Origin: Atherix ibis
Lineage: Eukaryota; Arthropoda; Insecta; Diptera; Athericidae
Direction of reading: 5' to 3'
NCBI GenBank assembly: GCA_958298945.1
Contig: OY282605.1
Coordinates: 108,186,267 to 108,250,266 of the forward strand
Length of the DNA: 64,000 bases
The stretch's first letter is position 1; each line of letters begins with the position of its first letter. The notes below the pieces were generated by a model that ran no database searches, had not been told where the DNA came from, and saw nothing but the letters and a program-made list of their open reading frames with translations. Shown one piece after another: positions 58,471 to 64,000 of this stretch. Position numbers and translations under genes: made by a program.

Positions 58471-60216
58471 GGCAAACCTTTTCATGTCAATTTTTTTATG
58501 GCAAACAATTTCATATCAGAACCTATAAAAACGTTTCTTTAAATTAATAATAGTAAACATTTTTGCACTTTAAATATTTTTAATTATAATCTTTCTTATT
58601 TGAATTTATAAAATAATATTTAAAAAAGATTTGCTTTAATTAAAAAAAGACAAAAATTGCCGTAAGAAATACTATTGTATCAAATCAATATAAATCGTTT
58701 GATGATCGATAAAAATGGCTGAACGATTGTTTGCAACAAGAAATTATGGAATTTTGCATTTTTTTCTCTATATTTAAAATATTATTTTCTATTATAATTC
58801 CAAAAGAATACGTTTAATTATTTATAAAATATAATTTATTGTTGCAAATAAATCTCAATAGATGGGGTTAACAAAAATGTGTATAGTTATATTTTGCTTG
58901 GTCGGGAGGGGAGAGGCAGTACGAGGTTGTTATTTGTAAGACCATGACTGTATCAGGAAACAGTAAAGTGGTAACTATTTAGCTCGTCAAAATCATGTGA
59001 CCAGCTGAATAGTTATTCCTTTATTGTTTCAATAAGGACGAAGAGATTTACTGTATCAATAAGAAATTTGGCAAGTATGATTGGTCATGATTACGAATAT
59101 TCGCTAGACTTTTTTTCTAGCGACTTTCACCAAATTAAATGATCAAAGAAATCGTTGAACTTAAAACAAAATGGCCGAAAACCATAAAAAATGGCCGCCA
59201 ATTTAAATGATTAAAAACTTGTTAATTTTGTACAAGTAAAGCAGGGATAATGAAACAAAGAGGAAAATGGCAAAGAATTACAAAAAAAATACCATTTACA
59301 TGACATTGTATGTTATAATACTCATATTAACAGAAGAGTAAATTGTTTATTTATGTAATGATAAAAAAAACGTGCAGTTAATTTGTTTCTACTAAATTTT
59401 AAATAAAAAAATAATTGTAATATTTCGTTTCCATTAATAATTTCTATTCGATATTGGGTCCTTCTTCTAAGAAAATATCCTTTTAAAATGAAAATGTGTG
59501 CTAATAAATTACTAACAAATACATGCGAAGTTTGTAAGCCAAATATTCTATAATTTTGAAACTGTGCAATATGGACAAAATACAGCTATCACTATAGGGT
59601 AGTCATTGAAAGGATGAATAATATGAAAAAAATGGTGTACTGTAGGCGGTGCTAATTATTTTGGAGTCGTAAAGCTTAGATAATTTGGGACTTGTTTGGA
59701 AACATTTTAAGTGCAGTTTTAAAATCTTTTGAAGTGATGTTATAGCAATGCCTAGCTCAGCAAGTCTACAATGTGTAAAAGTAGACGTATCCTTAAAAAT
59801 CGACTTATTCAGTCGATTTTTAAGGATACATCTGCTTCTTCTAAGCCGGCTGATTAGATTCCGAATCATGCTAGGAGATTCTCTGCCTAGTATTTTCTCT
59901 GAATTTAAATAATTGATCTTTTATTGGTATAGAATAATTTAGATAACGTCCAAAAAAAAATGAAAATAAAAAAGATTGAAAACTAAAAAGTTATGACTAT
60001 TTCAAATCCTTCAGTTTTTTAGTGGCCATCCTGTATGTGTATGTAATGAAATGCATGGAAAGGTTATCCGCCGGAAAAACATCAGAATCGAACAGATCTT
60101 TCACAGTAACACAAAATTAGTGAAACAGGTGTAAGATCCTTTTCAGAAGGTATAAAAAAGTAGGAATTTTTGAAAAGGCAAAGAATAAAAAAAATATTGG
60201 AATTTGAGAACGTAAC
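58471..60216. other. Stretch without recognised genes
   Basis: Apart from the hairpin at 59787, nothing was recognised. The - frame at 59603-59869 spans that hairpin and is not convincing as a gene. Confidence 0.5.
59787..59829. repeat. Perfect 19-bp hairpin, extendable
   Basis: gtatccttaaaaatcgact (59787-59805) is exactly complementary to 59811-59829 across a 5-nt loop (tattc). With two mismatches the arms extend about 8 bp further out (aagtagac / atctgctt). Confidence 0.9.
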
Positions 60217-60220
60217 TAAA

Positions 60221-61476
60221 GGGTTTTCGAATAAGGTGATATGATTTCTTAAAAAAAAAAAACACAATTGTTAAGAAAATTCAAATGTTTTTTATTTAAT
60301 GTAAAGTACAATCGACCGTCATTCAAATGGCCTCCACGACTTCTTTTGCAGGAACGAATTTGATGAACCCAATTTTCGAGCACTTTTTCCACTAAATCAA
60401 GTCGTGTGTCATAAATAGCACGTTTAATATTGACTTCTAAAGCTTGAAGAGAGTCTGGTTTGTTGCTAAAGACCAATGACTTCAAATAACCCCATAAGAA
60501 ATAGTCTAATGGTGTTAAATCACAACTTCTTGGAGGCCATTCAATGTCACAATTTCTTGAAATAATCGAATTTTCAAACTTTTCTCGCAATAATTCGGTT
60601 GTTGCACGTGCTGTGTGGCACGTAGCCCCGTCTTGTTGGAACCAGATGTTGTCAAGATCAACTTCTTCTAATTTCGGCCATAAAAAGTTGGTTATCATCA
60701 TTCTATACCGCTCTCCATTGACAGTAACGGTCTTACCAGCTTCATTTCGAAAGAAGTACGGACCGATGATTCCACCAGACCAAAAACCACACCAATGTAA
60801 TGGGTGTTCATGAATAATTTGTGGATTTTCTTCGCACCAGAATCGACAGTTTTGTTTATTTACCGTGCCACTCAGATGAAAGTGAGCCTCATCGGAGAAG
60901 ATGATTTTCTTAAAAAAACCGTTATCGTTTTCAAGTTGTTCCAAGACAAAATCACCAAATTCACGACGTTTACGGTAGTTCAATGGCTTCAGTTCTTGAG
61001 TGATAATAATTTTATACGGACGCAAGCCCAAATCGTTTCTCAAAATCCGCCAGGTTGTGATTTGGGATAGTCCCAATTCTTGAGAACGTCTTGGAATCGA
61101 CAAATTGCGGTCTTCAGCAACAGTTGCCTGAACGGCAGCAATATTTTCATTACTTTGAGCGGTTCCTTGTTTTATTGGTACTTGAACATTATGTAAAGAA
61201 AATGTACGTTCGAAATTTTTAACAATTCGACGAATAATGAGCACAGTTGGACGATTATTACGACCATAAAATGGTAAAAGCGCACGAAAAGTTGCAATTG
61301 GAGAACGATTATTTTGATAATAAAATTGAATAATTTGTAAACGTTGTTCTTGCGTATATCTCCCCACGATGAAATTGTAAACATTACTAAATACAATAAA
61401 AAAAAAGACAGATCATGACATATTACAAATGGCCGAAACGTCACTTAGAAATCATATTACTCTTATTGAAAAACCC
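60221..61476 (-). mobile_element. DD41D (rosa-like) element, copy 2
   Basis: The left end GGGTTTTCGAATAAGGTGAT and the right end read inward, GGGTTTTTCAATAAGAGTAA, pair imperfectly and continue into ATATGATTTCT. TA follows at 61477-61478, and the left TA has changed to AA. It is 1256 bp long, in the same orientation as 19464-20708. Confidence 0.85.
60249..61367 (-). pseudogene. Near-intact DD41D transposase (start lost)
   Basis: One open frame of 372 codons. It encodes an N-terminal helix-turn-helix (TQEQRLQIIQFYYQNNRS, LSQITTWRILRNDLGLRP) and a DDE/D core with D159 (FSDEAHFHL), D246 (WFQQDGATCHTA) and D288 (PPRSCDLTPLDYFLWG). D246 to D288 has 41 residues between, the DD41D spacing of rosa-type elements. 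Three lesions are visible against copy 1. The ATG is GTG (61365-61367) with no nearby upstream ATG. Six codons (SPKLTV) are missing before WCGFW. The original stop region is deleted, so the frame runs on into the terminal repeat (ending NNCVFFF). It is the best-preserved transposase of the window. Confidence 0.88.
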
Positions 61477-61478
61477 TA

Positions 61479-63013
61479 TAGAGTACAATGGATCAAAGGC
61501 AGATCCGAGATTTGTTATGGTCAGTTTGTATCTAAATTTAATTGTGCTAACGGGACTACAAAAATTTTTGCAAGCAAAAAGAAGTGAATTTAATATTAAA
61601 AAATATAAAACATAAATTCAAACTTTGTAAATATAAAAAATTATGTAGTTTGCCAGTTAATATGCAATCAAGTTTTTCGATTTACAATAAACTCCAATAT
61701 TTATACTGGCAGGAGAAGCCGAGAATATCTATTTGCTGTCATTCTAGGGGACCAAAGATCCGCTTTATGTATTAGGGGAACATTTTGGAAATACATTGAC
61801 TTTGATTTAAATTTTGTGAAATTTACTAGAAAAAGACCAAACAGGGATGCTAGCGTTACTGCTTTTTCACAAAACTCAATAGATGGCATTAAGAAAAAGA
61901 AGGAAATTTAAAAAAAATTATAAAATATTTGTTTTATACAAAATTTTTGCAGATTTTAATATTCCTAATAAATTGAAAATAAAATTTATTTATTTCTGAT
62001 ATAAAATAATTTTAACGGATGATCACTTTAATAATATAATCTTGCTTATGTACATACTTGTAGTTTAAATTCAGTTATTTCTAATAAGGTACATTTTCTA
62101 CCTATCATAAATAATGAAGATATAAATAAAAGAAAAATAAATTGGAAAAATATCGACCACATGAAATATTCATACATATTTTGACATTAATAATGCCATA
62201 GAAATTACATTTTGCTGTCCCTGCCAGATAAAATTATATACGTCAAATGGCTGGCTAGCGATAATTTTGGAAATTGGAAATAAAATTAGATTTTTGCGAA
62301 TCATCTGCGCAAATAATCTCTAAATAAATATCTCACTCATACATGTATTATATATAAATATATACCATATATTCAAATACATATGCCTTTTGGTGTTCGA
62401 AAAAAAAACAACACCAGACAAAAAATATATCATATTAATGCGTAAACAGTGTACATAAAATGCAATTGAATATTAATGCATGCATATAATCTGTATATTA
62501 ATATTTTCATTCTTATTTGTTTTTTGATTTAGTAATTTCTTCTTTAAAATATTGGTTATAAAATTGGAACTAAAATAAACTAAGAACATTTCAAATTTCG
62601 CTTTAGCAATAATTTTATTAAATGTGAAATTTTTGTTCAATATGTGTAGAATTTAAGAGTCATTGAAAAAGTTTAGAAGATCATCGAATAGAAACGGTTG
62701 AACCGTTTTCTTATAAAAGTTTAGTTAAAATTTTTGGTCCATTTTCAACAGACTCAAATAATATTTTTATACCAATTCAAAAAAAAAACACAAAACAACA
62801 GTAACAAAATATTTTTACCAAATAATAAATAAAAATTGAATCTCACAAAATTCATTGAATAAATGATAATTTTTTAAATCGTGCCCATTATACAGGTTCG
62901 TTGACTAATTGAGTCGCAGCATTAATAATAATATGTTTGGTTGCGATTTTTGTTAGCAGAACTTATTGGCAGAAATAATTGGTGTACTTATTTAACATAA
63001 ATATCCGCTTATC
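61479..63013. other. A+T-rich stretch without recognised genes
   Basis: No coding region or transposon was recognised. Confidence 0.5.
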
Positions 63014-63530
63014 CTGCCAAATGTTAATTGACTATTTTCCATAAAAAATTGCATTTTTCTTTAATTTTATAGAAAATGATTTAAAACGAAAAAAAATTTT
63101 TTTATGGATAATTTTAAATATAATAAATTGTTTACTAGTCAATTTTAATATTATCTAATCATATACGTTATAAATTCATTATAATCTTGTAAAAAGGAAA
63201 AATAATTATAAAAATGAAGGCTCTTTTTGTGTTTTTATGGTTAAATCATACCATAAAAAAAATAATATGATTACCAATGTTCTTACAATGGCAACAAGTG
63301 CCTAATTAAATACCCGCTTATATATGCGCGCATAATAAACCTGCCAAATGTTAATTGACTATTTTCCATAAAAAAATTGCATTTTCCTTTTATTTTATGG
63401 AAAATTATTTAAAATGTAAAAAAAAAATTATAAATTCATTATAATTTTGTAAAAAAGTTATAAATTCATTATAGTTTTCTAAAAAAAGAAAAAATAATTA
63501 TAAAAATGAAGGCTCTGTTTTGTGCTGTAC
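63014..63530. repeat. Tandem duplication, about 327-bp period
   Basis: ctgccaaatgttaattgact (63014 and 63341) starts two related segments that both run through 'attttccataaaaaa', 'ttataaattcattata' and 'aattataaaaatgaaggctc'. The second carries an extra short internal duplication. Confidence 0.8.
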
Positions 63531-64000
63531 ACATACGGTTGAAGAAATACATTGTAATATTATAGAAAACTAAATATCTGTAGTGTGTTTTTTTTAAATA
63601 TCTGTAGCCGATTCAATTATATATTTATATTTTCTCAAGTCTATCATAAAAAATAATATAGAAAATATGCAAAAAAAATCTATTTTTATACAGGATCTAT
63701 TTATTAATCTGATATATTATAATCAGTATAGGTGGAAATTGCAAAAATTTTATATAGAAAAGAATAATTTTTCTTTATTGTGGGTATTTTTTTAAAAATA
63801 TATTTTCACTGATGAAAATAATCAAAATTGTGTGTTTAAATTATATACAATAGTTAATTTTTAGTTTGCTTTAATTTATTTATTGAAAACTTTTTTTTCG
63901 CAACATTTTTTCTATACTTGATGGAAAACTTTAAAAAATCCTAGCCACGCAAAGAAGAAAATTCCAAAACTACTTGTATTTTTTGCATTTTTATTTTCAA

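Overview
The window is very A+T-rich eukaryotic DNA and almost certainly comes from an insect. The evidence is one spliced gene of the arthropod DREP (ICAD/DFF45-like) family, several Mos1-type and other mariner lineages, a DD41D (rosa-like) element and an R1-clade non-LTR retrotransposon. A fly is the most likely host, but that is inference. No tRNA, rRNA, CRISPR or prokaryotic signal was seen, and most of the window is non-coding.

The one gene I can name is on the + strand between 13689 and 18491. Three exons with good splice sites encode the end of the CIDE-N domain, a caspase-type linker (DTVD|S), the central DFF45-like helices and the C-terminus. The first exon or exons were not found and may lie outside the window. 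Its 3.9-kb intron carries two mariner insertions, and a possible poly(A) signal sits at 18608. Two further exon-like pieces (44754-44860 and 51494-51543, both +) look spliced but were not recognised. The second follows a CpG-rich, promoter-like stretch at 50700-51000.

Mobile DNA explains most of the rest. Mar-I (termini CGAGGTCTG) has five copies: 2472-3856, 16360-17250, 38537-39231, 46029-46926 and 56657-57610. A Mos1-like element lies at 14568-15814. Mar-III (termini TGATAAGTCAGT) is at 6029-7081, with pieces at 28.6-29.2 kb and probably 39.9 kb. Mar-IV (termini TTGGGTTGTT) is at 40593-41719 and 47976-48927. Mar-V is at about 24830-25931. DD41D copies are at 19464-20708 and 60221-61476. Tc1-like remnants lie near 10.1-10.75, 11.2-12.45, 33.6-34.4 and 43.5-44.1 kb. 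An R1-clade fragment occupies about 21.75-24.66 kb. All the transposases look inactive; the DD41D copy at 60-61 kb is the best preserved.

Two structural themes stand out. First, three Mar-I copies share one rearrangement in which both ends are the element's 5' end, and all five copies have the same junction deleting the DNA-binding domain. A defective lineage therefore seems to have transposed repeatedly. Second, tandem duplications repeatedly cover the boundary between a transposon end and its flank (577-bp units at 8577-10310, 313-bp units at 28525-29262, 274-bp units at 7037-7600). Several near-perfect hairpins and a decayed unrecognised coding region (28.36-30.04 kb, - strand) remain unexplained. 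The long stretches at 26.3-28.3, 34.5-38.5 and 51.6-56.6 kb are low-complexity DNA in which I see no genes.
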